Assembly: GCA_050261415.1 (NCBI GenBank)
Contig: JBLNDG010000088.1
Location: 1 to 7,020 of the forward strand
DNA: 7,020 bases
Direction of reading: 5' to 3'
Source: JBLNDG01 sp050261415
Lineage (GTDB): Bacteria > Bacillota > Clostridia > Lutisporales > Lutisporaceae
Under the pieces are notes generated by a model, which saw nothing but the letters and a program-made list of their open reading frames with translations, was not told where the DNA came from and ran no database searches. Shown here piece by piece: positions 6,054-7,020 of the stretch; within the stretch, counting starts at the first letter, position 1; each line of letters starts with the position of its first letter. The position numbers and the translations under genes were made by a program.

Positions 6054-6816
6054 ATACTTTTACCCAATACAGGCTGCAGTCATTCTTCCTGTCCATAAAG
6101 CCATATTCTATGAGATACCTCCGGATTGTTGCATAATCATGGTATATTCTCATAAGTATTTCGTTTACTTCCTTCTCAGTGTACTTCCGGTTAAGATCAA
6201 ATCTTCTTACAATATGCCTTAACACGGATATTTTGCTTTTTTCCCTGACAGGCATATCAGAGAGCGGGCCTTCCAGGCCTTCCTTAAAGAATTTTATCAA
6301 AGTCTGCTCATTCTCCTCTTCAGTAATTGCGTAACGCTCGTCAACCATTGTAGCAGACCTGTGAAGGTTGATGAAATTCTGCTTTTTTGCAGATTTCTCG
6401 TTCAGAAGCTCCATAATTGAAAGGAATACCTTTGCCTGCTTTTCCTTCTCCCTGAGGGTAAACCTGTGGTTTCTGATAGTTGAAGTGCTTCCTACATCCG
6501 TTTTTTTTACAATTTCATTATCGCTGAACCCCTGATAAAACATGTTCAGCAGGTTTTTCTGATGCTCTGTAAGCCCTGTAAATTTCTTATCCAGATTCAG
6601 CAGGTATTCGAACATCGATGAGTGTTCCTTTTCAATATGCACTTTTGTATATTTCTCTGCTTCATAGAATATATTATTGTCCTGATAAATTATTCCTTTG
6701 AAAAAACTGGCCCCGCACACCAAGCATATATACTCGCTGGTGTCAGACCTATATACATAACCCCTCTTTACTTCTTCCAAGGTCGCGTTCCAAAAAACCT
6801 CCGGTAAATCATTCAT
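6052..6816 (-). CDS. DUF2087-domain transcriptional regulator with LuxR-like HTH and zinc-finger-like N-terminus
   Basis: A 254-residue probable DNA-binding regulator, cytoplasmic. The N-terminal part has C31-x2-C34 and H60-x4-H65 (YICLVCG ... KVHIEKEH), a zinc-finger-like arrangement. The middle (about 80-132) reads GLTEHQKNLLNMFYQGFSDNEI, followed by STSTIRNHRFTLREKEKQ, the pattern of a LuxR/GerE-type helix-turn-helix. The C-terminal part (about 173-252) matches DUF2087: P-hydrophobic-REKSKISVLRHIVRRF, then KYTEKEVNEIL, HDYATIRRYLIEYGFMDR and a final YW. I know this combination from clostridial proteins, but no target or ligand is known to me. The start is ATG 6816-6814, with AGGAGTGA upstream; the longer frame to 6882 would begin at a TTG inside the -35 box and is ruled out. 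It is probably a single-gene unit, and it may control itself through the inverted repeat on its promoter. Confidence 0.9.
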   Translation of the reverse strand: MNDLPEVFWNATLEEVKRGYVYRSDTSEYICLVCGASFFKGIIYQDNNIFYEAEKYTKVHIEKEHSSMFEYLLNLDKKFTGLTEHQKNLLNMFYQGFSDNEIVKKTDVGSTSTIRNHRFTLREKEKQAKVFLSIMELLNEKSAKKQNFINLHRSATMVDERYAITEEENEQTLIKFFKEGLEGPLSDMPVREKSKISVLRHIVRRFDLNRKYTEKEVNEILMRIYHDYATIRRYLIEYGFMDRKNDCSLYWVKV

Positions 6817-6849
6817 GTGATATTCACTCCTAATGTTTGATTTATATAT

Positions 6850-6870
6850 AAACATAATAGTATTATGTTT
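6850..6870. promoter_or_regulatory. 21-bp inverted repeat on the regulator's own promoter, likely operator
   Basis: Half-sites AAACATAATA (6850-6859) and TATTATGTTT (6861-6870) are perfect inverted complements around one central base. The repeat covers the -10 box and part of the spacer of the DUF2087-gene promoter. A dimeric repressor bound here would block RNA polymerase, so autoregulation is a natural guess. The symmetry is seen; the binding protein is inferred. Confidence 0.6.
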
Positions 6871-6882
6871 GGTTTTTGTCAA
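6854..6882 (-). promoter_or_regulatory. Promoter of the DUF2087 regulator gene
   Basis: A perfect TTGACA (6882-6877) and TATTAT (6859-6854, five of six matches) are separated by exactly 17 bases on the minus strand. The start would be near 6847, about 30 nt before the ATG, leaving room for AGGAGTGA. Confidence 0.88.
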
Positions 6883-6892
6883 GAATATTCTT
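6881..6892. repeat. 12-bp palindrome touching the -35 box of the regulator promoter
   Basis: AAGAATATTCTT is a perfect palindrome just upstream of, and overlapping by two bases, the TTGACA of the regulator promoter. It could be a second regulator or activator site. It differs in sequence from the 6850-6870 repeat, and its A/T content makes chance plausible. Confidence 0.3.
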
Positions 6893-7020
6893 AAAAGATG
6901 ATAGCGTCAATTTACTGTAGGGAAAAGAAGAATAAACAACATCCTAGAATTGAGGAGATGTAATTATCCCGGTCACGCCCTTGACAACAAGCATCCCCCA
7001 TATGATTTGTCAGCCTAGCA
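6893..7020. other. Right-edge segment without a supportable gene
   Basis: Nothing convincing is seen. A minus-strand frame open to the edge ends at 6912 after 35 codons, and a plus-strand frame is open from about 6955 to the edge without an ATG or GTG near the GAGGAG at 6953-6958. From about 6966 onward the DNA is richer in C and G than the AT-rich spacer before it, with TGACAA (6982-6987) and TTGTCA (7007-7012) as an inverted pair. It may be the edge of a further gene or element beyond the window. Confidence 0.3.

Noticed and set aside
6817..6882. N-terminal extension of the DUF2087 regulator to a TTG at 6882
   Set aside because: The extension codons cover the -35, -10 and ribosome binding site, so they are not transcribed in the mRNA from that promoter. 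ATG 6816 is correctly spaced.

Overview
The window looks like chromosome from a low-GC, Gram-positive member of the Clostridia (Bacillota). Evidence: AT-rich intergenic DNA, strong Shine-Dalgarno sites, vegetative-type TTGaca/TATAAT promoters, a T-box riboswitch ahead of an aminoacyl-tRNA synthetase operon, and a DUF2087-type regulator of a kind I associate with clostridia. The genus cannot be fixed from the sequence alone.

Layout. (1) Positions 1-1506: a short non-coding start, then a two-gene plus-strand unit. It encodes an unrecognised two-pass membrane protein with a large cytoplasmic part (210-1283) and a 59-residue protein (1298-1477), and ends in a bidirectional terminator. (2) Positions 1574-5464: the minus-strand pheS-pheT operon, both subunits of phenylalanyl-tRNA synthetase. 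Its extended-minus-10 promoter lies at 5436-5464, and a complete T-box leader with a UUC (Phe) specifier and an intrinsic terminator precedes pheS. About 115 nt of extra leader lies upstream of T-box Stem I and can pair with it. (3) Positions 5568-5973: a divergent gene for a three-pass membrane protein of 117 residues, with a 14-bp palindrome over its -35 box. (4) Positions 6014-6892: a convergent minus-strand gene for a regulator with a zinc-finger-like N-terminus, a LuxR-like HTH and a DUF2087 domain. It shares a bidirectional terminator with its neighbour, and a near-perfect promoter carries a large inverted repeat that may be its own operator. (5) The last ~130 bases hold no gene I can support.

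How it works together. PheS and PheT form the alpha2beta2 enzyme that charges tRNA-Phe, and uncharged tRNA-Phe read by the T-box should switch the operon on. The flanking genes form separate transcription units with their own promoters or terminators, and nothing in the sequence ties them to phenylalanine metabolism.

Novelty. This is mostly ordinary housekeeping DNA and I see no clear new multi-gene system. The points most worth a second look are the competing pairing at the 5' end of the T-box leader, a T-box bulge base that does not match the usual tRNA-Phe discriminator, the palindromes placed on two promoters, and the unrecognised membrane-protein/small-protein pair.
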